NCBI RefSeq assembly: GCF_000710775.1
Contig: NZ_JOJP01000001.1
Location: forward strand, 2,403,729-2,467,728
Source of the DNA: Endozoicomonas elysicola
Lineage (GTDB): Bacteria > Pseudomonadota > Gammaproteobacteria > Pseudomonadales > Endozoicomonadaceae
Direction: 5' to 3'
DNA: 64,000 nucleotides
Below are positions 44,983 to 53,082 of the stretch, in pieces. Under the pieces are notes generated by a model that searched no databases, was not told the origin of the DNA, and worked only from the letters and a program-made list of their open reading frames with translations. Positions within the stretch are counted from its first letter, which is position 1, and each line of letters starts with the position of its first letter. A program made the translations under genes and the position numbers.

Positions 44983-46473
44983 ATGGCTCAATATAAAACA
45001 CCGAACGTTTATGTTCAGGAAAAATCGATTTTTCCACCATCGGTTGCTGAAGTGGCGACTGCCATTCCGGCGTTTATCGGTCGCACACAGATCTCTGGCG
45101 AGTTAAAGAATATTCCCCAGCGCATCACCTCCATGGTGGAGTTCGCCTCATTGTTTGGCGGCCCCAGTCGGGAGGCTTTTCACTTCAGTGCTTCGGTCGA
45201 TACGCTGCTGGACAGTGGCGCAACCGAGGACAGTCTGGTGGATTTTGTTACCAGTGTCGATCTACAGACAATTGGTCTGGGTAGCGGTGGTAATGAAACC
45301 TTGGCACCCGTTGCTTCTCATTTACTTTACCCCATGGTGGAACACTTCTTTGCAAATGGGGGCGGTGCCTGCCATGTGGTAAGTATTGGCGACTATGATG
45401 AAACGGGCCTCTCCGATGCCAATAACCAGAATGGTGAAAAAGGTGCATTCAGTGCTGCCTTGGAAGAAATCGCCAAAGTAGATGAAGTAACACTGCTGGT
45501 GTTGTCCGATGCGATTCGGCTTGGTGCCAGTGATTATTACGCTCTGTGCCAGAGTGCGATGAACCAGTGTCGTAAGAATCAGGATCGTTTCACCATTATT
45601 GATGCACTGGACAGTTTTGATCCAAACAGCAGCAGTGATAGTGTCAACAAGAGTATTGGTGAAGATCTGGGTGTGATGAGAAATGCTGTCACACAAGACT
45701 TGAAGTATGGCGCCGCCTATTATCCCTACCTGCAGGTGAATGCCCCCCGTTATTACGATGAGTCCATGGTTACCGTCAAAATAACCGGCAAAAAGGATCC
45801 GGATGTGGATCTGGAAGGTACGTTTACCATGAGTGATCATGGGGGTACCCCGTTACATTCATTGCTGAAAACAGCCCTGGGGACCAATAAAATGGTGCTT
45901 CCTCCGGCAGCCGCCATGGCCGGAATCTATTCCCGGGTAGACGGCACTCGTGGTGTCTGGAAGGCGCCGGCGAATGCCGGGGTGTCTGGTGTTCTGGGGC
46001 CGGTACGTACCATTACCAATAGTGAACAGGAGGATATGAACGTGGATACACTGGCCGGTAAGTCGGTCAATGCCATCCGCGCTTTCACCGGTAAAGGCAC
46101 TCTGGTCTGGGGGGCCCGTACATTGGCCGGTAACGACAACGAGTGGCGTTATGTACCCGTCCGTCGTCTCTTCAATATGGTGGAAGAGTCGGTGCAAAAG
46201 GCGACTGGGTTTGCGGTATTTGAGCCCAATGTACCACTGACCTGGCTGAAGCTGCGCACCATGATCAGCAGTTATCTCGAAAGCTTATGGAAACAGGGTG
46301 CCCTGTTTGGTGCTACCGCAGATCAGGCGTTTTTCGTCAATGTGGGCCTCGGTCAGACCATGACTGAAGATGATATCAACAACGGTGTGATGAATATTGA
46401 AATCGGTCTGGCGGCGGTACGTCCGGCGGAATTCATCGTGTTGACATTCTCCCACAAATCCATTTCCAGCTAA
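44983..46473 (+). CDS. Contractile injection system sheath protein, copy 1 (Afp2/3-like)
   Basis: The 496-aa protein opens with the sheath N-terminus YKTPNVYVQEKSIFPPSVAE, which includes the strand that exchanges with neighbouring subunits. It ends with the conserved core: WGARTLAGNDNEWRYVPVRR, then LWKQGALFGATADQAFFVNV. Subunits polymerise around the inner tube and contract on firing to drive it through a target membrane. It is the first gene of the cluster and AGGAAA precedes its ATG. It shares both ends with the sheath at 47138, while residues ~30-250 diverge strongly. Afp and PVC also use more than one sheath protein. Confidence 0.95.
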   Translation: MAQYKTPNVYVQEKSIFPPSVAEVATAIPAFIGRTQISGELKNIPQRITSMVEFASLFGGPSREAFHFSASVDTLLDSGATEDSLVDFVTSVDLQTIGLGSGGNETLAPVASHLLYPMVEHFFANGGGACHVVSIGDYDETGLSDANNQNGEKGAFSAALEEIAKVDEVTLLVLSDAIRLGASDYYALCQSAMNQCRKNQDRFTIIDALDSFDPNSSSDSVNKSIGEDLGVMRNAVTQDLKYGAAYYPYLQVNAPRYYDESMVTVKITGKKDPDVDLEGTFTMSDHGGTPLHSLLKTALGTNKMVLPPAAAMAGIYSRVDGTRGVWKAPANAGVSGVLGPVRTITNSEQEDMNVDTLAGKSVNAIRAFTGKGTLVWGARTLAGNDNEWRYVPVRRLFNMVEESVQKATGFAVFEPNVPLTWLKLRTMISSYLESLWKQGALFGATADQAFFVNVGLGQTMTEDDINNGVMNIEIGLAAVRPAEFIVLTFSHKSISS

Positions 46474-46620
46474 TTCTGTTTGGGCAGTATGGAACCGCAA
46501 GTCTCCTCTGACTTTGTGGTGAACACATGCTCTGTCCGCCAGTACCTCTAAACAACGCCTGCTGACCAAACCTTTCTGGCAGGTGTTACCCACCGATTCG
46601 AATAAAGACGGAGCCTGATC

Positions 46621-47067
46621 ATGGCTGATAAAGAAACGTTTGACTCTGCGTATCCATTACCCGCGTATCGCTTTGTAGTGGCCCTGGGGGACGATGACTC
46701 GATGACTTTCTCGGAAGTCAGTGGTCTGGATGTGGAGTACGAACCGATCACTTACAAGGATGGCCTGGGCACCAAGCACATGCCCGGTATGGCGACCGAC
46801 ACCAACATTACCCTTAAGCGCGGCATTATGCTCGGCAAGGCAGAACTGTGGGACTGGATCAGCAAGACCAAACTGAACTATGGCGAACGCAAGGACATCA
46901 CTATTTCGCTGATTGACAAGGAAGGTGGCGACCCGCTGGTGACCTGGAAAGTTCTGGGCGCATTCCCCACCAAACTGACAGCTCCAACCCTTGACGGTAA
47001 CTCCAACGAAGTGGCGGTTGAGACACTGGAGCTGAGGGCGGACGACGTACAGATTGAATTTGCATGA
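46621..47067 (+). CDS. Contractile injection system tube protein, copy 1 (Afp1-like)
   Basis: The 148-aa protein is a T4 gp19/Hcp-like tube subunit (PAYRFVVALGDDDSMTFSEV, then NYGERKDITISLIDKEGG). Hexameric rings stack into the hollow inner tube that carries cargo. It follows the first sheath gene after 147 bp. The protein at 48718 is identical except for three conservative changes (Lys/Arg, Asp/Glu, Ile/Leu). In Afp the tube gene comes before the sheath genes, so the order here is different. Confidence 0.95.
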   Translation: MADKETFDSAYPLPAYRFVVALGDDDSMTFSEVSGLDVEYEPITYKDGLGTKHMPGMATDTNITLKRGIMLGKAELWDWISKTKLNYGERKDITISLIDKEGGDPLVTWKVLGAFPTKLTAPTLDGNSNEVAVETLELRADDVQIEFA

Positions 47068-47137
47068 CCTCCGGTTGATACCCATTCCCATACTGCTCTG
47101 CCCAGCGGCAGGGCGGTACGCTTAAAGGACTGAGATA

Positions 47138-48559
47138 ATGGCTGAATATAAAACACCGAACGTTTACGTTCAGGAAAAATCCATATTTCCCCCGTCGGTG
47201 GCTGAAGTGGCCACGGCAATCCCCGCGTTTATCGGACGTACTGAAAAAGTCAGCTATGGTGCCAATAAAACGCTGGTGAACAAGCCCATGCGGATCACCT
47301 CCATGGTGGAATACGCCAAATGGTTTGGCGGCCCCTACCTGGAGGCCTTCGACTTTAATCGGGTGGAAGATGAGCATGGTAATCTGCTGAGCGTGAAAAT
47401 GCAGCCCGTAGCCAACACGGTGGCTAAATTCATTCTCTATCATATGATGGCGCAGTTTTTTGCCAATGGTGGCGGCGCCTGTTATGTGGTCAGTGTCGGT
47501 GCTTATCATGACGAAGATGGCAACGAAGAAAGTCCTACTGCGTCCGATGAGAAAAATGCATTTGCCAGGGCTCTGGATGAAGTAGCAAAAGTGGATGAAG
47601 TCACTCTATTGGTTCAGTCCGATGCCATTGGACGTATGAGTGCAGTAGCCGACCATGGTCAGTATTACGATCTGGGGGAGCTGGCACTCCAGCAATGTAA
47701 TGATAATCAGGACCGGTTTGCGGTGATTGATGTGATCGACACCTTTGACCCGATGACACCGGCTAACACACGAAAAATGGCGGATGACCTGGCGTCTATG
47801 CGTAATGAGCTGGCCTCGGATTACCGCAAGTACGGCGCAACGTATTACCCGAACCTGGTGGTAGCAACGCCACGAAGTTACGACGAGAGTCAGGTGATGC
47901 TTGGCGGTGTTGCCATGGATACTCTCGAAGGCAAGCCGGAACACGCCATGCTGAAAACGGCGTTGTCCCGTAATTACATGCAGTTGCCACCTGCAGCCTC
48001 AATCGTGGGTGTTTATTCCCGGGTAGATCGGGACCGTGGCGTCTGGAAAGCACCCGCTAATGTGACTCTTGCTGGTGTTGACCGCCCAACCCGTAAGATC
48101 ACCAACGACGATCAGATGGATATGAACGTTCACAGTTCTGGCAAGTCGGTGAATGCCATCCGTGCCTTTACCGATAAGGGCAATCTGGTCTGGGGAGCTC
48201 GGACTCTTGCCGGTAATGATAACGAGTGGCGTTATGTCCCTGTCCGTCGTTTATTCAATATGGTGGAAGAGTCGGTGCAAAAGGCCACAGCCTTTGCCGT
48301 ATTTGAACCCAATACGCCGCTGACCTGGCTGAAGCTGCGCACCATGATCAGCAGTTACCTGGAAAGCCTGTGGAAGCAGGGAGCTCTGTTTGGTGCCACT
48401 GCAGACCAGGCATTTTTCGTCAATGTGGGCCTTGGCCAGACCATGACGGAAGACGACATCAATAACGGCATTATGAGCATAGAAATCGGGATGGCCGCAG
48501 TGCGCCCAGCAGAGTTCATAGTGCTGACCTTCTCCCATAAATCCATCGCCGGTAGCTAA
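47138..48559 (+). CDS. Contractile injection system sheath protein, copy 2
   Basis: This 473-aa sheath paralog shares the first ~33 residues (YKTPNVYVQEKSIFPPSVAE) and the last ~110 with copy 1. The middle is different and includes its own insertions (VGAYHDEDGNEESPTASDEK). The two sheaths probably occupy different positions, for example bulk sheath and baseplate-proximal or cap-proximal layer, as for the multiple sheaths of Afp. It begins 70 bp after tube copy 1 and is followed by a palindromic repeat and a terminator-like hairpin. Confidence 0.95.
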   Translation: MAEYKTPNVYVQEKSIFPPSVAEVATAIPAFIGRTEKVSYGANKTLVNKPMRITSMVEYAKWFGGPYLEAFDFNRVEDEHGNLLSVKMQPVANTVAKFILYHMMAQFFANGGGACYVVSVGAYHDEDGNEESPTASDEKNAFARALDEVAKVDEVTLLVQSDAIGRMSAVADHGQYYDLGELALQQCNDNQDRFAVIDVIDTFDPMTPANTRKMADDLASMRNELASDYRKYGATYYPNLVVATPRSYDESQVMLGGVAMDTLEGKPEHAMLKTALSRNYMQLPPAASIVGVYSRVDRDRGVWKAPANVTLAGVDRPTRKITNDDQMDMNVHSSGKSVNAIRAFTDKGNLVWGARTLAGNDNEWRYVPVRRLFNMVEESVQKATAFAVFEPNTPLTWLKLRTMISSYLESLWKQGALFGATADQAFFVNVGLGQTMTEDDINNGIMSIEIGMAAVRPAEFIVLTFSHKSIAGS

Positions 48560-48580
48560 TTAAGGTTGGCAAAGCAGTAG

Positions 48581-48632
48581 AACCACAAAGATCACGAAGC
48601 TCATCAGGAAAAGACTTTTTGTTTTTGTGGTG
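48581..48632. repeat. Palindromic intergenic repeat (ACCACAAAG family)
   Basis: ACCACAAAGATCACGAAG and TTTTTGTTTTTGTGGT form the arms. It belongs to the same family as the palindrome at 1026-1095 and those at 57018, 60215 and 60423, and lies between sheath copy 2 and tube copy 2. Confidence 0.55.
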
Positions 48633-48657
48633 AAAAAAATCCAACTGTCTACCTTAA

Positions 48658-48681
48658 CCCCGCCAGTTATCTCCGGCGGGG
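48658..48681 (+). terminator. GC-rich hairpin, possible attenuator or processing site
   Basis: CCCCGCC and GGCGGGG form a 7-bp stem with a 10-base loop. The downstream T content is weak (CTATTT), so complete termination is unlikely. It may lower expression of later genes relative to the first sheath-tube-sheath genes. Confidence 0.45.
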
Positions 48682-48717
48682 CTATTTACTGGATCAAAAA
48701 AACGACGGAACCCGATC

Positions 48718-49164
48718 ATGGCTGATAAAGAAACCTTTGACTCTGCCTACCCATTGCCCGCGTACCGATTTGTGGTCGCCCTGGGTGATGATGACTCGAT
48801 GACTTTCTCGGAAGTCAGCGGTCTGGATGTCGAGTACGAACCCATCACATACAAAGATGGCCTGGGTACCAGGCACATGCCCGGCATGGCTACCGAGACC
48901 AACATTACTCTGAAGCGCGGCATCATGCTTGGCAAAGCAGAGCTGTGGGACTGGATAAGCAAAACCAAACTGAACTATGGCGAACGCAAGGACATCACGA
49001 TCTCCCTGATTGACAAGGAAGGTGGCGACCCACTGGTGACCTGGAAGGTGCTTGGCGCCTTCCCCACCAAACTGACTGCACCGACACTGGATGGTAACTC
49101 CAACGAAGTGGCCGTAGAGACCCTTGAGCTTCGGGCAGATGACGTGCAACTGGAGTTCGCTTAA
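48718..49164 (+). CDS. Contractile injection system tube protein, copy 2
   Basis: This 148-aa tube subunit differs from copy 1 at only three positions, all conservative, whereas the DNA has many synonymous changes. That means both copies are under strong purifying selection. It sits after sheath copy 2, so the locus contains two sheath-plus-tube cassettes. The Afp5-like gene starts at the next base, which implies tight coupling. Confidence 0.95.
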   Translation: MADKETFDSAYPLPAYRFVVALGDDDSMTFSEVSGLDVEYEPITYKDGLGTRHMPGMATETNITLKRGIMLGKAELWDWISKTKLNYGERKDITISLIDKEGGDPLVTWKVLGAFPTKLTAPTLDGNSNEVAVETLELRADDVQLEFA

Positions 49165-49662
49165 ATGTCCGCGCTGGATATCGCCGGTGACTTCATCACC
49201 GGTAGCTTGCCACCGCTGCCGGGTTACCGGTTTGCGGCGGTCCTGATGACTGGACTGGTGCCGCAGATCATGCCTCTGGATATGCGTTTTCAGAAGATAT
49301 CCGGGTTAAAGTTGACCCGTGAGTTGCGTGAAGACCGGGATAACTTTCTGCTTAAGCCCTCAGTCAACCGCCGTGATCTGGTGCTGGAGCGGGGAATGCC
49401 CCGTCTGCCCACACCGTTGCAGGCTACCCATCTGTTGGAACAGGCCTTCTGGAATTCCCGCCTTATGCAGACGGAAATCCTGGTCGTGTTGTTAAGCGAC
49501 AAAGACATTCCCTATCCACTGCAGGCCTGGGTGGTGCACAAGGCGTATCTCACCGGCCTGGAGTGGGGAGAGCTGAATGGCGAGGAAAACAGCGTCATGA
49601 TTGAGTCCATGACCTACAGTTACTCCTCCCTGATTCCCGTCCCTGTGCCGTTGGCTAACTGA
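49165..49662 (+). CDS. Afp5-like tube-initiator protein
   Basis: The 165-aa protein is a second, divergent member of the T4 gp19 family (LPGYRFAAVLMTGLVPQIMP, then WGELNGEENSVMIESMTYSY). In Afp and PVC the Afp5/PVC5 protein forms the ring that joins the spike complex to the main tube. Its ATG directly follows the stop of tube copy 2. Length and order fit Afp5. Confidence 0.88.
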   Translation: MSALDIAGDFITGSLPPLPGYRFAAVLMTGLVPQIMPLDMRFQKISGLKLTRELREDRDNFLLKPSVNRRDLVLERGMPRLPTPLQATHLLEQAFWNSRLMQTEILVVLLSDKDIPYPLQAWVVHKAYLTGLEWGELNGEENSVMIESMTYSYSSLIPVPVPLAN

Positions 49663-49683
49663 GACTCATTAAAACGAATCATT

Positions 49684-49842
49684 ATGCCCATTCTTATCGA
49701 TCAGCTGAACGTCAACGCCAAAGTACGCGACCGGCGTCAATCATCCCGCAAGCAATCTGAGCCACCGGCCTCCAGTGCTTCGGTGCCGTCACCGGTGGTG
49801 GTGGAACTGTTGCAACGGGCCCTTGATGCCAAAAGGTGGTAA
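49684..49842 (+). CDS. Afp6-like small protein, DUF5908 family, 52 aa
   Basis: A short gene starts MPILIDQLNVNAKVRDRRQ, the typical DUF5908 N-terminus, continues through a Ser/Pro-rich linker and ends VELLQRALDAKRW. DUF5908 proteins correspond to Afp6, a minor eCIS component of unclear role. Its position between Afp5-like and Afp7-like genes is the expected one. The stop codon lies two bases before the next ATG. Confidence 0.8.
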   Translation: MPILIDQLNVNAKVRDRRQSSRKQSEPPASSASVPSPVVVELLQRALDAKRW

Positions 49843-49844
49843 TC

Positions 49845-50570
49845 ATGAGTATTCTCGGAACCCTGCTGGGCAGTCAGGCCGCTATGGTGCTGGAAAGCTA
49901 TACCGATGCGGAGCGCAGTGCCGGCAAAAAGGAGATGAAACTGCCTTATAAGGCAGAAAGCCTGCAGGTAAAATTGGTCAACAAGTTCAAATCAGACGAC
50001 GCGATTAATACATCCAGTGGCACCGCCAGCTATGAAGGTGGCGAAAGTGCCCGTATGACCGTTACTTTTCAGCACGACACCACTCTCTATCAGGACATCA
50101 TCTCCTTCACCACGGGCAAGAAAGAGAAGCCCATGAAAGAGTGGGTGCAGGCACTCACCGACTTGATGTACGCCATGGAAGGCACGACCCACGAGCCACG
50201 CTATCTGTTGCTCAAATGGGGCGAAATGGCCATGGGGGACAGCAAATCCGGGGCGTTTTACGGCGTGCTGGAAGAGATGGACATCACCTATAACATCGTC
50301 GGGCTTGATGGTGAGCCACTGGCTGCTGAAGTCACCTGCACCTTTGTGGAAAGCCTGGCTCCAAAGGCGCTGGAAAAGAAAGAGGGCAAAAACTCACCGG
50401 ATCTGACCCACACACGGGTGGTGTATGCCAGCGATAACCTGGCCTACAAAACCTGGGAAATCTACAAGGATCCGATGTACATGATCGCCGTCGCCCGGGT
50501 CAATGGACTGGACAGCATTCGTCGTCTTAAAACAGGGTCAACACTGGTGTTTCCACCAGTGGGTGAATAA
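49845..50570 (+). CDS. Afp7-like LysM baseplate/spike adaptor
   Basis: The 241-aa protein has an N-terminal CIS-specific domain (PYKAESLQVKLVNKFKSDD, then ARMTVTFQHDTTLYQDIISF) and a C-terminal LysM-like motif (TWEIYKDPMYMIAVARVNGL, then LKTGSTLVFPP). In T4 and eCIS the gp53/Afp7-type LysM protein clamps the spike hub to the baseplate. I chose the ATG at 49845; a GTG further up overlaps the previous stop. Order and length match Afp7. Confidence 0.88.
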   Translation: MSILGTLLGSQAAMVLESYTDAERSAGKKEMKLPYKAESLQVKLVNKFKSDDAINTSSGTASYEGGESARMTVTFQHDTTLYQDIISFTTGKKEKPMKEWVQALTDLMYAMEGTTHEPRYLLLKWGEMAMGDSKSGAFYGVLEEMDITYNIVGLDGEPLAAEVTCTFVESLAPKALEKKEGKNSPDLTHTRVVYASDNLAYKTWEIYKDPMYMIAVARVNGLDSIRRLKTGSTLVFPPVGE

Positions 50571-50584
50571 CACAGGGGAAGACG

Positions 50585-52240
50585 ATGTCGGCAGTTAATG
50601 TAAAAGTCACCGCCGGAGGCAAGGAGCTGACACCTGCACTGCGAGTGGTGGCGGTGGAAGCGTCCTGGCAGTGCCATGAAATCCCCCGCGCCACTCTGCT
50701 GGTGGCCGATGGCAACACCGCCACCGGTGAATGGGAGTATTCCCCGAAAGCGGAACTGGCGCCGGGCAAAGAAGTGGAAATCAAAGCCAGTTTTGTCAGT
50801 GATAAAGCCAGCGAAGTCACCCTGTTCAAAGGCCTGATAACCGGTCAATCCCTGAAAGCCTCCACCGCCGGTGCTTTTTTGACCCTGCAATTACACGGTG
50901 ATTTGATCAAACTGGTGGAGCCCCGGCTCACAAAGGTGTTTCCGGAGAAAAGCAAAGACGGGGACATCATTAAGAAGCTGATCACCGATGGTGGTGCTAA
51001 AGCGAAGGCGGTGGCCGCCACCAAAGTACAGCACACTCAGCTGGCGGTGTATGACGAGAGTGCATGGTCGTATATCAAATATCTGACCGAGGCGAATGGG
51101 TTGTTGCTGATGCCCGGGCTGGAAGGGGCCACTATTGATGAGCCAGGCAAAATCAAAGGCGAAAATCACAAGCTGAAAATCGACCAGTTCAAGCAGGTCA
51201 GTCTTGATCTGGATGATACCAATGCACTGGAGAAAGTCTCCGCTTCTGCCTGGAGCGTCAAAGACCAGAAGACGGAAAGTCCCGCCAAGGGTACGGCCCC
51301 GACCAATATTGCCGGTGGTAAGGAAAAACCGGCCACTGCCGCCAAGGCTCTGGGGCGAAAGGAGTGGGCGACGATGGCCGGCAGTATGCTGCAGGCCGGT
51401 GAACTCACCAGCTGGAGTACCGCTGAACTGGTGTACCGTGAACTGGATCGCTACCGGGGCAGTCTGTCGCTTCAGGGTATTAAAGCGGTACCCGGTGATA
51501 CCGTAGAGCTGGAAGACTTTGGTGCCCTGTTCAACGGTAAGTACATGGTGACTGGCGTTACTCACCGGGTGGATAACGATGGCTGGATCACCACGCTTAC
51601 TATTGGTTTGCCCATTACTCGCACACGCTTTTTCGAAGGCCTGCACAAGCAGGGACCCAGGGTTCGTGGCTTGCTGATCGGTCAGGTTCAGGCCTACAAG
51701 GATGACCCCGACGCCCAGTTCCGTTTCCCGGTACTGGTGCCTGCGTTTGGCAGTAAAGACAACATTCTCTGGGCGCGCCTCGGTGCTCCTTATGCAACAG
51801 CCGAAGCTGGGTTATTCCTGCCACCAAAACCCAATGACGAAGTGATATTGGGTTGGTGTGATGATGATCCCCGCCAGCCGGTCATTCTTGGCAGTATGCA
51901 TAACCCCAAGAACAAACCGCCCCTGGAGCATGATAAAAAGCTGGAACAGCGTGGTCTGATCATCACCAAAGATGCCCTGACCCTGTTGTTTGATGAGAAA
52001 GAAAAGACAATCAGCCTGACTGCCAGCGACAAAGTCTCCACGGTGCTGTCGGAGAAGGATGGGCAGCTGCTGAGTCAGGACAAGAACACCCTGACACTGA
52101 ACAAGGAAGTAGTGCTTGAGAGCGACAAGGACGTCACCCTGAAACCGGGGGGCAAGGCTATTCTCAAGGCCGGCGCCGACGTGTCGGTGGAAGCCAGTGG
52201 TAACTGCGTCATTAAGGCCGCGAAAACAGAAATTCAATAA
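50585..52240 (+). CDS. VgrG-like spike protein (Afp8)
   Basis: The 551-aa protein has the gp27-like hub domain at the N-terminus (TPALRVVAVEASWQCHEIPR), a gp5-type OB-fold near residues 360-450 (RVRGLLIGQVQAYKDDPDAQ, then GLFLPPKPNDEVILGWCDD), and a C-terminal beta-helix needle (LESDKDVTLKPGGKAILKAG). It trimerises to form the central membrane-piercing spike. AGGGGAAG precedes the ATG. It has no extra C-terminal effector domain. Order and domain content fit Afp8. Confidence 0.95.
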   Translation: MSAVNVKVTAGGKELTPALRVVAVEASWQCHEIPRATLLVADGNTATGEWEYSPKAELAPGKEVEIKASFVSDKASEVTLFKGLITGQSLKASTAGAFLTLQLHGDLIKLVEPRLTKVFPEKSKDGDIIKKLITDGGAKAKAVAATKVQHTQLAVYDESAWSYIKYLTEANGLLLMPGLEGATIDEPGKIKGENHKLKIDQFKQVSLDLDDTNALEKVSASAWSVKDQKTESPAKGTAPTNIAGGKEKPATAAKALGRKEWATMAGSMLQAGELTSWSTAELVYRELDRYRGSLSLQGIKAVPGDTVELEDFGALFNGKYMVTGVTHRVDNDGWITTLTIGLPITRTRFFEGLHKQGPRVRGLLIGQVQAYKDDPDAQFRFPVLVPAFGSKDNILWARLGAPYATAEAGLFLPPKPNDEVILGWCDDDPRQPVILGSMHNPKNKPPLEHDKKLEQRGLIITKDALTLLFDEKEKTISLTASDKVSTVLSEKDGQLLSQDKNTLTLNKEVVLESDKDVTLKPGGKAILKAGADVSVEASGNCVIKAAKTEIQ

Positions 52241-52252
52241 GAGAGTTTTTCC

Positions 52253-52657
52253 ATGAGCGACTCCCAGCTGACTGGCCGGGGCTGGCACTTTCCGCCTCGG
52301 TTTATTACTCCTGGCACAGGCCCTGAAATGGTGGATGGCGAAGAGGACATTCGTCAGTCGCTGCGTATTCTCATGGGTACAGCCCTGGGTGAGCGCATTA
52401 TGCGACCCGGGTTTGGTACACCCATCGCTGAATACCAGTTCACCAGCCTCGACTACGACAGCCTCTCCATGCTCAGTGAGCGCATGACCGATGCCATCGA
52501 CCGGCTGGAACCGCGCATCAACCTGGAACGGGTGGATGTCGATGCCAGTGAAGGTGCGGAGGGTATGCTGAAGATCAGCGTCGCTTATGTGATTCGCTCC
52601 ACCAACGCCCGTGATAACTATGTTTATCCCTTTTACCTGCAGGAGCAACGTACCTGA
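52253..52657 (+). CDS. gp25-like baseplate protein (Afp9)
   Basis: The 134-aa protein carries the gp25/GPW_gp25 signature (GEEDIRQSLRILMGTALGER, then IMRPGFGTPI). gp25 couples the baseplate to the first sheath ring. The stop overlaps the next ATG by one base (TGATG), so the genes are translationally coupled. Length and order match Afp9. Confidence 0.93.
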   Translation: MSDSQLTGRGWHFPPRFITPGTGPEMVDGEEDIRQSLRILMGTALGERIMRPGFGTPIAEYQFTSLDYDSLSMLSERMTDAIDRLEPRINLERVDVDASEGAEGMLKISVAYVIRSTNARDNYVYPFYLQEQRT

Positions 52658-53082
52658 TGGCTGACTCTGCAATCATTACCGGCGACCAGGTTCAGTTCCT
52701 GCCTGCCCAGGGCGCAGCGATGCTGCTGGCGCCAGCCATGATTCCCATTAGCGGCAGTGGAACCATGACCGTGATGGGCAAGCCCGTGTGCCTCGAAGGG
52801 GATGAAGCGAATGTACAGATGCCCATTCCCTATATGGCCGGTCCTTACTGCATTCCTGGTATGGGGCTGCTGAAAATTAATGCCCTGGCCGGTGATCAGC
52901 TGTCAAAGAAGTTAATGAATGGCAAAAAAGTCATTCTCAAGGGGGCCCAGTTTGATGCGGTAATGGAGGTCACGGCTCCTGCCCAGCAGCCGACCCCGAG
53001 TGGGCCAGTGCCTGACGGTACACCGAAGTATTCCGGCAAGGGTCAGTTCATCACCACCAACATGAAATTCATGCCCTCATGA
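52657..53082 (+). CDS. PAAR-like spike-tip protein (Afp10)
   Basis: The 141-aa protein is of the PAAR-like/DUF4280 type found at this position in eCIS loci: VMGKPVCLEGDEANVQMPIP, YMAGPYCIPGMGLLKI, then KKVILKGAQFDAVMEV. It should sharpen the tip of the spike trimer. It overlaps the Afp11-like gene by four bases (ATGA). The conserved metal-binding His of canonical PAAR is not obvious, as expected for this branch. Confidence 0.85.
   Translation: MADSAIITGDQVQFLPAQGAAMLLAPAMIPISGSGTMTVMGKPVCLEGDEANVQMPIPYMAGPYCIPGMGLLKINALAGDQLSKKLMNGKKVILKGAQFDAVMEVTAPAQQPTPSGPVPDGTPKYSGKGQFITTNMKFMPS

Noticed and set aside
51812-52672. Minus-strand open frame of 286 codons across the spike and gp25-like genes
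   Set aside because: Antisense to two clearly identified structural genes and spanning their boundary; no start signal.
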